NCBI RefSeq assembly: GCF_001375555.1
Contig: NZ_CTDZ01000009.1
Location: 1,915,758 to 1,979,757, forward strand
DNA length: 64,000 nt
DNA from: Numidum massiliense
GTDB taxonomy: Bacteria; Bacillota; Bacilli; Thermoactinomycetales; Novibacillaceae
Direction of reading: 5' to 3'
The position numbers were made by a program, and so were the translations under genes. Shown here piece by piece: positions 1 through 8,981 of this stretch. The notes under the pieces were generated by a model. That model ran no database searches. It was not told the origin of the DNA and saw only the letters and a program-made list of their open reading frames with translations. Within the stretch, counting starts at the first letter, position 1; every line of letters begins with the position of its first letter.

Positions 1-1780
1 TTATGGCAGTCAGCGGGTACAGTTACAGCACATATCGCACGTTTTGTTAGCGGTCGCACAGTTGAGTATCGTTAGCCGCTTGGTGAAGCATCCATTTTAT
101 GACGTGTTAGCGAACTGGGAGGGGTCTTTCGCTACTCCTGATCAATTCGCCCAAACGATTTTTCCGCTGTTCCACCTATTATACATCGCTGTCATGGTTC
201 TCATCGCACGTCATTTGTTCCGTACGAAAAACTTCCATCCGCTCGTGTTCGCGGTTCACCTCTTATTTTTCGATGTTTATGTCGTTTACAACGTGTTTTA
301 TATATTTTACCAATTTTTTGGTGACTCGCTGTTTCTACGTATACTTATGCTTGTCGTACTGTTTACGTTGAGTCGGTTTAGTTTAAAGGTACTTAACCGA
401 ACGAAGTCGACTAAGTCGCAAGGACAGTCGAACAAATGGGTGAACGCGACGTACTATTTTTTCGTCACTGTATTTTCTTTGCTTGGAACGATCGTGGCAC
501 TGCTTATAATAGCTGCATTTATTTTGTTGTTTTTAGGTGCGGACAATTTATCGATGTTTTTCTTGCTGCTCGGGATTGTGTCGATCAGCGGTTCGTTACT
601 TATTACGCACCCGTTGCTGACGGTTGTAAGGGCAACACTCGCCGCAAGCGGCAGTTGCTTATTGTATCTGTACGCACTAGAATTTTCTGTTATCTCCTAT
701 CTCGTAACCGTCGTCATCTTCGCTGCCTTTTCCTTGGCGATACTCAAATACAAATGGGCAGTGATCTTTTACGTTGCCAATCAATGGACACTGATCAAGT
801 TTATTTATTCTCTTTTTATAACAATCAATGTGCCGCTCGTAATCGCCGATCTGTGTGTCATCGCGTTAGTCGCTTGGAACGTATTCATTTGTTACAAATT
901 CCACACGATGAGTTTACGTTTAGTCGCTTACGTCCTCTCAGTTGCCATGTTATTTGATCTCGCATTCTTGTCTTTCCAACCGTCGCTATGGCTCACCGTT
1001 GTTTACCGTTTGCTCGCTGTCGCTTTTTTATTGTGGCAACTGTATAAACCGTTCACCGCGTCACGCATGTTACGTTGGTTTACTTGGGCAGCGCTCGCCA
1101 CGTTTATTATGTGGATGTACTACGAATACTTATGGTCGCTACTGCATAAATCGCTCACTTTACTTTTGCTTAGTGCGATTTGCTTTGCCCTCTTTTTCAT
1201 CTTGAACAAAAAGAAAAATACCGCCGTAACTGTAGCGCGCATCCGTTGGTGGGGAATCGTTGCTGTACTTGTCGCACAACTTGTCTTCGTCGGGGTGACC
1301 GTTTACCAGAAAGAAACTTTACTAAAAGAAGGAACAAGCATCGCATTGAAATTAGCGCCGGTCGATCCCCGTTCCATGTTCCAAGGTGACTATGTCAACT
1401 TAAGCTACGACTTAGGGAGAGCCCTACCCTACTTTAATGAAAATGGCGCCGTTCACGTCATGTTAACAGCGGACGATGCACAATCTGTGCGTTACAACGG
1501 CGAGTATATTCCCCTGTATACAGGATCGGCAATCATTCCGCGTGCGAAGTGGCGCAAAGGTTACAATGTGCGTGCAGAGCGACAGGGCGGCGACGATGAC
1601 GATGCGCCGATTTTCCTACGCGGGGAAATAAAGCACGGACAACTCGTTTTAGGGATCGAGCATTTCTTTGTTCCGGAAGGGACAGGGCGTAAGTGGGAGC
1701 AAATGAACGTCGCGATTGTCAAAGTGGCAAAAAACGGGGATGCACTTTTAGAAACGTTAGTAAGGTATCCGCTGCCGTAG
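1..1780 (+). CDS. GDYXXLXY-domain membrane protein (5' end outside window)
   Basis: The frame is open to the left edge: codons from base 2 onward read without a stop into the TTG at 44, so the true start lies upstream and the gene is partial. About ten to twelve hydrophobic helices fill the first 400 residues, as in DUF2157/DUF4401-type integral membrane proteins. The C-terminal 170 residues are soluble and contain the motif GDYVNLSYDL (DNA around 1385-1415), the hallmark of the GDYXXLXY family (PF14345). That domain is usually fused or adjacent to DUF2157/DUF4401 membrane proteins. The biochemical role of the family is unknown. A strong terminator follows. Membrane location is inferred from hydrophobicity. 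Confidence 0.8.
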   Translation, partial: YGSQRVQLQHISHVLLAVAQLSIVSRLVKHPFYDVLANWEGSFATPDQFAQTIFPLFHLLYIAVMVLIARHLFRTKNFHPLVFAVHLLFFDVYVVYNVFYIFYQFFGDSLFLRILMLVVLFTLSRFSLKVLNRTKSTKSQGQSNKWVNATYYFFVTVFSLLGTIVALLIIAAFILLFLGADNLSMFFLLLGIVSISGSLLITHPLLTVVRATLAASGSCLLYLYALEFSVISYLVTVVIFAAFSLAILKYKWAVIFYVANQWTLIKFIYSLFITINVPLVIADLCVIALVAWNVFICYKFHTMSLRLVAYVLSVAMLFDLAFLSFQPSLWLTVVYRLLAVAFLLWQLYKPFTASRMLRWFTWAALATFIMWMYYEYLWSLLHKSLTLLLLSAICFALFFILNKKKNTAVTVARIRWWGIVAVLVAQLVFVGVTVYQKETLLKEGTSIALKLAPVDPRSMFQGDYVNLSYDLGRALPYFNENGAVHVMLTADDAQSVRYNGEYIPLYTGSAIIPRAKWRKGYNVRAERQGGDDDDAPIFLRGEIKHGQLVLGIEHFFVPEGTGRKWEQMNVAIVKVAKNGDALLETLVRYPLP

Positions 1781-1805
1781 CGGAAAAGGAAAAAATGATC
1801 GACAA

Positions 1806-1853
1806 AAGCGCTCGCTCTCCGAATTCAAGGGGGGGCGGGCGCTTCTTTCTTTC
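1806..1853 (+). terminator. Rho-independent terminator after the GDYXXLXY gene
   Basis: A 15-bp stem (1806-1820 with 1830-1844), continuous when G-U pairs are allowed, is followed by the T-rich run CTTTCTTTC. It lies 26 bases past the stop codon at 1780. Confidence 0.8.
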
Positions 1854-1873
1854 GGTACAATGTTGTTTTTTCG

Positions 1874-1898
1874 TAAAAATCACGCGTATGACGCGTGT
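1874..1898 (-). terminator. Terminator of the GGDEF-glycosyltransferase-kinase operon
   Basis: On the minus strand CACGCG-TCATA-CGCGTG is followed by ATTTTTAC. It is downstream of the histidine kinase stop at 1966. A second short hairpin (1919-1932, CGCGAT/ATCGCG) lies between them. Confidence 0.6.
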
Positions 1899-1965
1899 AT
1901 CACAGTGATGAACTTTTCCGCGATTTATCGCGATAAGTTTTTGACAGGCGTTTTTTTAAGTCGGT

Positions 1966-2715
1966 TTAAATTGGTAGTTTCACCGTGAACGTACTTCCCT
2001 TGCCCCATTCAGACTTAACGTCGATTCTACCACCGTGGGCGGCGACAATTTCACGCGCAATAGCCAAACCGAGGCCGGTGCCAGCAATCCCTTTATGTGC
2101 GGCATCGGCGACGCGATAATATTTGCGGAATAGGAGTGGGAATACGTGCGGTGGAATCCCGATTCCTTCATCGGCTACGTCGACGCACATATGACGATCG
2201 TCCTTGTACAGTCGCACCAAAACGCGCCCGCCGTCGGGAGAGTACTTGATCGCGTTACTGAGTAAATTGTATAACACTTGCTTGATCTTAGAGGGATCGG
2301 CTGTTACGTTCGCATCTTCCGTTCTTCGCTCGAGCAGTAGCGTATGCCGATTCGTGTACAAATTTAACGGTGTCATGGCCTCTGTGACAATATCCGCCAT
2401 GTCGATGCGCTGCTTTTGTACTATCGGTTTTGCTGCCTCTATCTGCTCGACGTCGAGTTGTTCGACGTCGAGCAAATCGTTCACGAGTTGGACGAGACGG
2501 TGTACCTCTTTATAAATCGCTGCGAGGTACTTCTGCTGCCTTTGCGCAGGTAGCGATTGATGCAACATTAACTCGGTCAACCCTAACACACCCGTGAGCG
2601 GCGTCTTTAATTCGTGGCCGAGCGTATGCATTAGGTCGAGCTTTACACGGTACAGTTCTTCTTTATACGTGGACTGATCAGTGTAACGTGCCATTTTTAC
2701 GCATATTCCTTTCAT
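1966..2715 (-). CDS. Soluble sensor histidine kinase (HisKA-HATPase)
   Basis: A 249-residue kinase without membrane helices or an obvious sensory domain. The H-box HELKTP places the phospho-acceptor at His34. The N-box is NLLSNAIKYS, the G1 box DEGIGIP and the G2 box GTGLGLA, so both dimerisation/phosphotransfer and ATP-binding domains look intact. Its ATG overlaps the stop of the upstream receiver gene as ATGA, which indicates translational coupling. An in-frame ATG seven codons later is an alternative start. With no sensor of its own, it probably receives its signal through protein contacts, for example with the coupled receiver protein. It is the last gene of the six-gene operon that starts at 10594. 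Confidence 0.85.
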   Translation of the reverse strand: MKGICVKMARYTDQSTYKEELYRVKLDLMHTLGHELKTPLTGVLGLTELMLHQSLPAQRQQKYLAAIYKEVHRLVQLVNDLLDVEQLDVEQIEAAKPIVQKQRIDMADIVTEAMTPLNLYTNRHTLLLERRTEDANVTADPSKIKQVLYNLLSNAIKYSPDGGRVLVRLYKDDRHMCVDVADEGIGIPPHVFPLLFRKYYRVADAAHKGIAGTGLGLAIAREIVAAHGGRIDVKSEWGKGSTFTVKLPI

Positions 2716-3089
2716 TCACCTGATGATAACATTCTCCCGATTTGCTGCAGTAGTTTTAGCGGACTAAACGGTTTAGGCAGAAAAAAATCGACGCCGTACG
2801 CAAGAGCCCGCTGTCGGTGTTGCGGCGTGTGCTCGGCGCTAATCATAATGACTTGCGGTGTATTGCGGCTGGACTGCGCTTTAATTTTCGCGAGTGCGTC
2901 GAAACCGTTCATGTCTGGCAACACGTAATCGAGTAGCACGAGGTCGTACGCCTCTCGTTCAATTGCCGCTAAAAAAGCCTCCTTGCCACTGGCGACGTCG
3001 ATCGCGTAACCGGCGTCTGTAAGCATGTCGCGCATCAGCATTTGTAAAACCTCTTCGTCTTCTACTACTAAAATTTTTGCCAAAGGCAC
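2712..3089 (-). CDS. Single-domain response regulator (receiver only)
   Basis: A 125-residue CheY-like protein: acidic pair near residues 10-12, phospho-acceptor Asp54 in LLDYVLPDMNG, and Lys in the LPKPF motif near residue 104. There is no output domain, so it acts by protein-protein contact or as a phosphorelay intermediate. The start is GTG, preceded by AAAGGGGG. The upstream gene ends 23 bases before it, and it overlaps the downstream kinase by 4 bases. The operon's first gene carries an Hpt domain, so an Hpt-REC-kinase phosphorelay is plausible (inference). Confidence 0.87.
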   Translation of the reverse strand: MPLAKILVVEDEEVLQMLMRDMLTDAGYAIDVASGKEAFLAAIEREAYDLVLLDYVLPDMNGFDALAKIKAQSSRNTPQVIMISAEHTPQHRQRALAYGVDFFLPKPFSPLKLLQQIGRMLSSGE

Positions 3090-3112
3090 GATTACCCCCT
3101 TTATATCAGTTG

Positions 3113-6100
3113 TTAATGCTTGGCGAATTCCCGCTGCACGATCGCGTATGATTGCTTCAACCGCTCATGGGACGACGGTGCTTCCCACGCCGGCCATTTG
3201 TACGGCTTCGCGGTACGGAGCGGCAACGTATCGCCGTCGATTGCCGGCAAGCTATCGGTGACGTTAACGATGCGCTCGAGGTCTTTAGCCTTGCCGTCTT
3301 TCGTCGGCTTGTACGTCACCGCCGCGATTTTGAAACCACCCGTTTTTTGTGACGCGCCAATGCCTTTTTGCCAGAAATCGCCCATAATTTCGCCGCGGCT
3401 CGGGTCTTTCACGTTAAGTAGTGCCCACGGCAGGCGAATTTCGACGATGTCGTTCTTCTCGCTGATGATAAAGTCACTGAGGGAATGGAACGATGCCGCT
3501 TGCGGATCGCCGTTACCGTGCTGCAATTTCCCCGTCTCTACCGCTTGAAACGGAATAAAGCGGTTTTCCGGTGCAATGTACAATTTACGGCTAATTGCGA
3601 GCCGAATCGGGTTGAACGCGTCACTATGTTTGTCGGTGGCTGCGCGCTGCCGGGGAATCATTTTTAACTCCTCGCCGTAATGGTAATAAAACGAATCGTA
3701 ATGGCTGTGTACGAGGAGGCGACTTTCTTTCGTCCCGTTTAAGTGAAGTATGAAGTCGACTCCGCTATCGGTCTTTAGGTTCGTCTGAAACGGCAACTCG
3801 TTACTCCCTTGCCCGGGAATCGTATCGAACAAGCGGAGCGTGTGGCTCTTTTTCGGATCGTATCCTTTTAGCGAACGATAGTCGAGGCGCAAGTACAAGT
3901 AAGCCTCGTCACTCGTCGCATACAAGCGCTCAAGCGTGCGCATGTCGTCGGCGCCGTCGCCTAAAGCAGCGAGGGGACGACTCTTTTTCTCGTGCAACGG
4001 TTCAAGCGATTGCTCCTCCCAATCGTCTGCCTTTCCGTCTAGTCGGATCTTAAGTTTGTCCGTCCCCGGGTCAAAACTGAGCAGTCCGTAATGCTGTTCA
4101 CTCGTTTGCTTGTTAGACCAAAGTGGGCGCCGGTCGGCGTTGTCGTAATCCATCGTGTTCCACGTGCGTTTAAACCACTCGTCTTGCCACGAAAAAATCA
4201 GTCCACCGGCTAGCCCTTCTTGAACGATCGTGCGAAACTGCTTGGCCACCATTTCCCCTTGTTCTTTTTCCGTGAGCCCACCTTGATCCATCCCGTGTAC
4301 GCTTTTGTGCGTGATACCGCGCGACGACGGGACACCAAATTCGGCGACGAGGATCGGCATGCGGTGCGCGCGGTGTAAGTCGCGCAAGTAGCCGGCGTAA
4401 TTGTTCTTCTCGCCTTCTTTGTCTACGAAATTTGTGTAAGCCGGGTCGACATTTAAATTGTCTGGATAGTACGGATACACGTGGTACGACGCAAATTGAC
4501 CGGCTAAGTGACGCTTCGTCGGCGCGATCACATGCGGATCGACACTCACTAAGTCTTCCTTGTCGTGCGGTTCATACGGGTGCTCCAGTAAATCTGTCGT
4601 CACCCAGTTCGTAAAACTGATGGGCCGTTGCCAGCGATACCTCTCGGTCTCGTAAGCTGCGGCCGCCTCCATGCGCGCTGCCACCCAGCTTTCAAACGGA
4701 TGCGCGCCGTGCGCCCTAAAATACTTACCTTGAAAGTCAGCCATCCCGCGATGTTTTTTGATCGTTGCCTGGACGACGTCTGGATCCCACTCAATCCCTA
4801 AAATCCAGCCGAGGACGTACGGCGATACGTCCGCCGTATACTTGCCGCTCGCGTACCCTTTGCGCACGGGTAAATCTGCCTTGCCGTGTACGACGTCGAT
4901 CGTCTCTTGGATCGCTTGGTCTACCTGCTTCACGACATTGTCGGCATAGGCGTCTTTGGCGGCGAGCAGCGGCTCTTCATCGACCCACACGCCGTGGAAC
5001 AAGTAGAGCGGTGCTGCAGCCTGTTCATTGTACGCCTTAAGTGCCTCGTAAAATTCAGGGGGGTGGAGCGTATACACTCGCACCGCGTTGGCGTTCATCG
5101 CGCCAATTTGCTTAAACCAGCGTAAGTACTCTTCTTTCGTAATCGCCATTTCGCCGGGAAAGTGACCAGGCTTGGCAATCCCCATGTTGACCCCTTTAAT
5201 TAACAGCTCCTCCCACTTACCATTTTTGTAAACTTGCAGCTTTTCCTTGCCAACGGTGCCCGCAAGGGAGAGACCATCTACTTTTTTGATCTGAAAGGTC
5301 TTAGTCGTTTCCTTCGCTGTAGCCCCGGCGTGATCGTGCGCCGCAACGGTCCGCGCCTCGTGCGTTTCGGCCAAAATCGCCTGCATCATCGGTACGTACA
5401 CTTTCCAATAAAACGCCTCTTGCCCGACTTCGTCACTCGCGGCAAGCCATTTTTTTACGGTAGTGATCCCGGTGTACGCGTGCACCTCGGGAACGTTCTC
5501 CCCACCCGCAAAATCTCCAGCAAAATAATATGTATGTGTGCCGCGGACAACCGCTGGCGCGGTCGTTGGAAGGCCGTGCTGACGCAATTTTTGTTTGCCG
5601 CTTTCCTTTGTGTCGATGACATACTCGGCGAGCACTTCTTTCTCTTTCTCTTTCTCTTCCTCTTTCTCTGCACCTGTGCCATCTGTGTCATCTGTGTCGA
5701 GCGGCTCGACCACGTCAAACCACCCGTGGTAGCGTACCTCTTCGTCTAAGCCAAACGCGTCTCGCCCTTTTTCTGTAAAACGAAGTTTTATGTCACCTTC
5801 GGCTAAGTCGCGTGCGGTGAGGACGACGATGTCATCCCGTTCGCTGACAAACAGCGCGCCTTTCCCTTGGTACGCCCACTTCTCGCCCGTCTGTGCTTCG
5901 TATTTGTCGACGACCCATGCGGGAACTTTTCCGCCACGGGCGAGTTCATCGTAATAACGGCCGATCCACCCGCTCCACTTCACGCCGAGCAAGTTATACA
6001 TCGTCTCTTTAGCCGTTTGTTCGGTCGGGTTGCCAAACGAATTAAATTCGGCGACGACCGTCGTCCCATTTGCTGCCGCTTCGGCAATCGCCGCCGCTTC

Positions 6101-6526
6101 GCGCCGCTCCAGTCCGCCGTAAATGAGCGCGGAACGCTTTCCGCTTTTCGTTCCATCGCGCTGCTCGTCCGCATAGACGCCGTAAGCGTCGGCTAAGTAA
6201 ATCAAATCTTGTTCGTCAAACACTTGAGGTAGCTCTTTAATTTTGTAATCGCCGTTGCTTTTAGGGTGGTAGCCGTAATAGTCACTTTCTCCGTCATACG
6301 GTTTCCCCGTCTCGCGCTGCACGAACTTTTCGTTATTCAACACCCACGCAAACCCTTTATGTCGCTCTTGCCCGCGTTCTGGCACGGTTTTGTCTACAAT
6401 CGCCACATTTAGGCCACGTTCTGGAGATAATAACCAAACAATTTTCGGGAGGAAAAATAACGCCGCGACAATCGCGGCGACTCCCACAAACCAGATCAGC
6501 CCGCGGTAATTGCTCCATCTTCCCAT
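3113..6526 (-). CDS. Membrane-anchored glycoside-hydrolase-like protein, 1137 aa
   Basis: The start is the ATG at 6526, which overlaps the glycosyltransferase stop as TAATG and has AAAGGAG at good spacing. The open frame runs 35 codons further up inside the previous gene. One N-terminal transmembrane segment (about residues 8-30) anchors a large extracellular part. The middle region looks like a TIM-barrel glycosidase: WFKQIGAMNANAVRVYTLHP, then LGWILGIEWD, LVAEFGVPSSRG and GLIFSWQDEWFKRTW, which resemble barrel strands with candidate catalytic acids. The C-terminal part is beta-rich and may bind carbohydrate. A lysine/glutamate microsatellite (DNA 5635-5690) encodes an E/K run. The family was not recognised. 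Position directly after a GT2 synthase suggests polysaccharide processing or export (inference). Confidence 0.75.
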   Translation of the reverse strand: MGRWSNYRGLIWFVGVAAIVAALFFLPKIVWLLSPERGLNVAIVDKTVPERGQERHKGFAWVLNNEKFVQRETGKPYDGESDYYGYHPKSNGDYKIKELPQVFDEQDLIYLADAYGVYADEQRDGTKSGKRSALIYGGLERREAAAIAEAAANGTTVVAEFNSFGNPTEQTAKETMYNLLGVKWSGWIGRYYDELARGGKVPAWVVDKYEAQTGEKWAYQGKGALFVSERDDIVVLTARDLAEGDIKLRFTEKGRDAFGLDEEVRYHGWFDVVEPLDTDDTDGTGAEKEEEKEKEKEVLAEYVIDTKESGKQKLRQHGLPTTAPAVVRGTHTYYFAGDFAGGENVPEVHAYTGITTVKKWLAASDEVGQEAFYWKVYVPMMQAILAETHEARTVAAHDHAGATAKETTKTFQIKKVDGLSLAGTVGKEKLQVYKNGKWEELLIKGVNMGIAKPGHFPGEMAITKEEYLRWFKQIGAMNANAVRVYTLHPPEFYEALKAYNEQAAAPLYLFHGVWVDEEPLLAAKDAYADNVVKQVDQAIQETIDVVHGKADLPVRKGYASGKYTADVSPYVLGWILGIEWDPDVVQATIKKHRGMADFQGKYFRAHGAHPFESWVAARMEAAAAYETERYRWQRPISFTNWVTTDLLEHPYEPHDKEDLVSVDPHVIAPTKRHLAGQFASYHVYPYYPDNLNVDPAYTNFVDKEGEKNNYAGYLRDLHRAHRMPILVAEFGVPSSRGITHKSVHGMDQGGLTEKEQGEMVAKQFRTIVQEGLAGGLIFSWQDEWFKRTWNTMDYDNADRRPLWSNKQTSEQHYGLLSFDPGTDKLKIRLDGKADDWEEQSLEPLHEKKSRPLAALGDGADDMRTLERLYATSDEAYLYLRLDYRSLKGYDPKKSHTLRLFDTIPGQGSNELPFQTNLKTDSGVDFILHLNGTKESRLLVHSHYDSFYYHYGEELKMIPRQRAATDKHSDAFNPIRLAISRKLYIAPENRFIPFQAVETGKLQHGNGDPQAASFHSLSDFIISEKNDIVEIRLPWALLNVKDPSRGEIMGDFWQKGIGASQKTGGFKIAAVTYKPTKDGKAKDLERIVNVTDSLPAIDGDTLPLRTAKPYKWPAWEAPSSHERLKQSYAIVQREFAKH
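5633..5692. repeat. CTCTTT microsatellite inside the GH-like gene
   Basis: Repeated TCTTTCTCTTTC on the plus strand gives an in-frame run of Glu and Lys between two domains of the membrane-anchored protein. A change in copy number by six would keep the frame. Confidence 0.75.
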
Positions 6527-7944
6527 TACTGTGATACTCCTTTTCGCGTCATTTTTCCCCACGACCGCTTGCGGCTCAGCAACTGTCCGAACGCTTCCAC
6601 GCGCCAAAAGACGGTGAACAGACGGTACCAAAACGGTTCAGACAACGAATACACCGTAAGAGACGCCATATCTCTAATGCGTGGGTATTTGCGCAGGCTC
6701 CACTCTTCTAGCAATACGGCACCGACTGACAACAGCGCCCCGTACAAAAACGTCAACAAAAATAGTAAGAGTGAAAAAGTCATGTACACGCCACCGAGAA
6801 ACGGTCCGATGAGCATGATCAAGTAGCCAGCTAACTCGACGAGCGGTCCGAGCAATTCGAGAAAGACGTAGTACGGCAGTGAAAGCATGCCGACGGCGCC
6901 GTATGTCGGATTGAAAATCATCCGCTTGTGACACCACAAACTTTCAAACAGACCGCGATGCCAGCGGTTGCGCTGTTTGCGCAACACGGCGAGCGATTCC
7001 GGCGCCTCTGTCCAACAGACGGGGTCGGGGACGAAAACGATGCGCTTCTTTAACTTATTTTTGCGAATGTGGCGATGTAAACGCACGATCAGTTCCATAT
7101 CTTCCCCGACTGTATCGGTACGGTACCCGCCGACGTCTTTCACCGTCTGCTTGTGGAACACGCCGAACGCACCGGAGACGATCATCAAAATGTTAAAGCG
7201 ACTGAGGCCTACTCTTCCGACGAGAAACGCGCGTAAGTATTCGATCACTTGCATGACGACGAGCGGCCGTTTACTTAAAGCAACTTTCACAATTTCCCCG
7301 CGTTCGATGTGACAGCCGTTCGCGATGCGCACGCTGCCACCGCTAACGACTACTTCGTCCTCTGCGTCGATAAACGGCTTCATCACTTTTAAAAAGGCGT
7401 CGCGCTCGATGATCGAGTCCCCGTCGAGCGAACAAAAATATGGGTAGTGGGAAAAGTTGATCCCCGCGTTTAACGCATCTGCCTTGCCGCCGTTCTCTTT
7501 GTCGAGCACGTATAAATGGTCGAGTAACTTTGAGCGGTACACTTTCTGCACTAGTTTCGTTTCCAGATGTCGTTCATAAGGAATTGTCGTTTCTACGAGA
7601 TGAAACGCATCGATCAGTTTTTGCAGTGTACCGTCGTCGGAACCGTCGTTAATGACGATCACTTCGTACGTCGGATACGATGTGCTCAGTAAAGAACGGA
7701 CGCTCGCAACAATCCCTTTTTCTTCATTATACGCTGGAACGAGAATCGATACGGGTTTCGTCTCCGTCGCTGTCGACATCTCCCGGTAGACGGATGGCTT
7801 GTGTACGCGCGACTCGCGCTTCAGCTGTACCGCGGCGACGACGAACATGACGAGGTAAAATAAAATATTAAACGCTGTCAAAACTAAAGCGACATAACCA
7901 AGTATTTTAATGCCGTAGACGAACGCGCTAACGAACGCTTCCAC
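6526..7944 (-). CDS. Processive GT2 glycosyltransferase (PgaC/BcsA-like)
   Basis: 472 residues, with an N-terminal membrane helix pair and three to four helices at the C terminus around a cytoplasmic GT-A domain. The family-2 signature is complete: DGSDDG near residue 101, DGDS near 176, GEDME near 280 and QRNRW (the Q/RxxRW motif) near 325. This set is typical of processive synthases of beta-linked polysaccharides such as cellulose, poly-GlcNAc or hyaluronan. The polymer cannot be read from sequence. The start is GTG with GGGAGAGG upstream. The gene follows the HEAT-repeat gene by 41 bases and overlaps the next gene. Co-transcription with a GGDEF protein suggests control by c-di-GMP. Confidence 0.88.
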   Translation of the reverse strand: MEAFVSAFVYGIKILGYVALVLTAFNILFYLVMFVVAAVQLKRESRVHKPSVYREMSTATETKPVSILVPAYNEEKGIVASVRSLLSTSYPTYEVIVINDGSDDGTLQKLIDAFHLVETTIPYERHLETKLVQKVYRSKLLDHLYVLDKENGGKADALNAGINFSHYPYFCSLDGDSIIERDAFLKVMKPFIDAEDEVVVSGGSVRIANGCHIERGEIVKVALSKRPLVVMQVIEYLRAFLVGRVGLSRFNILMIVSGAFGVFHKQTVKDVGGYRTDTVGEDMELIVRLHRHIRKNKLKKRIVFVPDPVCWTEAPESLAVLRKQRNRWHRGLFESLWCHKRMIFNPTYGAVGMLSLPYYVFLELLGPLVELAGYLIMLIGPFLGGVYMTFSLLLFLLTFLYGALLSVGAVLLEEWSLRKYPRIRDMASLTVYSLSEPFWYRLFTVFWRVEAFGQLLSRKRSWGKMTRKGVSQ

Positions 7945-7985
7945 TTCTGTCCTCTCCCATCTTTTCTTCCAGTTAAATGATACGG

Positions 7986-8981
7986 TTAAACCGTTAAACG
8001 CTGCCGCGCTTCGCGAGATTCTTCAGCTTGACGCTGATTGGTGCGCGCTCGCGCATCCAACACGTCTGTCGCCACTTGCCGTACGTGCCAACACGCGTCA
8101 TTCGCAAGGCGATTGAGTAACAACTGGCTTTCTTTATCGTTCACGGTCGCTAATAATTTAGCCGCAAACAGACGCTCTTCCCACACTTCCGAACGGACCG
8201 CGCGGGTCACGATGCGCACATCCGGTAAGTACTCTAACTTACTTAGCGCCTTTAACGCTCGAATTCGCGTTTCGGCGTCCTCTGCTTGCGCAAAAGCGAT
8301 TAACCGCTCCGCGTGCGTCAGCCGCTTTTGTGCACCGATGACATCGATGAGGGCATAGCGTACGCGCGACGTATAGTGGGCACTATCTTCTAACAGGCGG
8401 GTGAATAGCGGTTCCTGTAACCGATTAAAGATCGTCTGATAATAAAACGACGGCAATTCGTGCGGTAACGTTTGCAAATACGTCAACAACTTTTCTTGCT
8501 GTGCATCTGCCGCGATTTTTAACAGTTGAATCGCTTCCGCTTCGGTTTGTTTGCGCCGCTCCCAAAGTGTCGCCAGTTCTTCGCTTAGAGTCGACATACG
8601 AAGCTGTTCGATTCCGTACAGCGCATTCATGCGGGTCCCCCAATTGGAACTGCGCAAACATTTACGGTAGTAGTCCGTTAAATGACCTTCGGCAAAACGG
8701 GTTACCCGCTCGAAATCGTCGCCTTTGAGTACAGCGCTATAGCTGATCAAAATTTCCGCGAGTCCGTCGTAAGTGTCTGCCGACTGCAACACTTTTTCAT
8801 TCAGCGGTTCGCCAGTCGTTATGTGCGTAAAAACGCGGCCTCGATGTGCTGCTTTAAACTGCTCTTTTTGTGCCGTGCGACGATTATTGTGCCATTTTTT
8901 AACGATAAGGCCGACGAATAATAGGACGAGGGCACCCGACAGCACAAAAATGATGTTTACGAGCAATAACACGGTATCCAT
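7986..8981 (-). CDS. Membrane-anchored HEAT-repeat protein
   Basis: The start is the ATG at 8981, which overlaps the GGDEF gene stop as TGATG and follows GGGAGGAG. The longer open frame lies inside the previous gene. The 331-residue product has one N-terminal transmembrane segment (about residues 3-25, VLLLVNIIFVLSGALVLLFV) followed by a cytoplasmic alpha-solenoid. HEAT-type helix pairs recur (for example TRIRALKALSKLEYLPDVRI and RLFAAKLLATVNDKESQLLL). HEAT solenoids are scaffolds. Between a c-di-GMP gene and a polysaccharide synthase it could dock the two at the membrane (inference). No catalytic motif was seen. Confidence 0.8.
   Translation of the reverse strand: MDTVLLLVNIIFVLSGALVLLFVGLIVKKWHNNRRTAQKEQFKAAHRGRVFTHITTGEPLNEKVLQSADTYDGLAEILISYSAVLKGDDFERVTRFAEGHLTDYYRKCLRSSNWGTRMNALYGIEQLRMSTLSEELATLWERRKQTEAEAIQLLKIAADAQQEKLLTYLQTLPHELPSFYYQTIFNRLQEPLFTRLLEDSAHYTSRVRYALIDVIGAQKRLTHAERLIAFAQAEDAETRIRALKALSKLEYLPDVRIVTRAVRSEVWEERLFAAKLLATVNDKESQLLLNRLANDACWHVRQVATDVLDARARTNQRQAEESREARQRLTV

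Noticed and set aside
3-50. ATG at base 3 as the start of the first gene
   Set aside because: It is in another frame and ends after 15 codons; the real frame (bases 2, 5, 8...) is open to the left edge.
436-1389. Several plus-strand open frames inside the first gene
   Set aside because: They are out-of-frame shadows of the membrane protein with no ribosome-binding sites.
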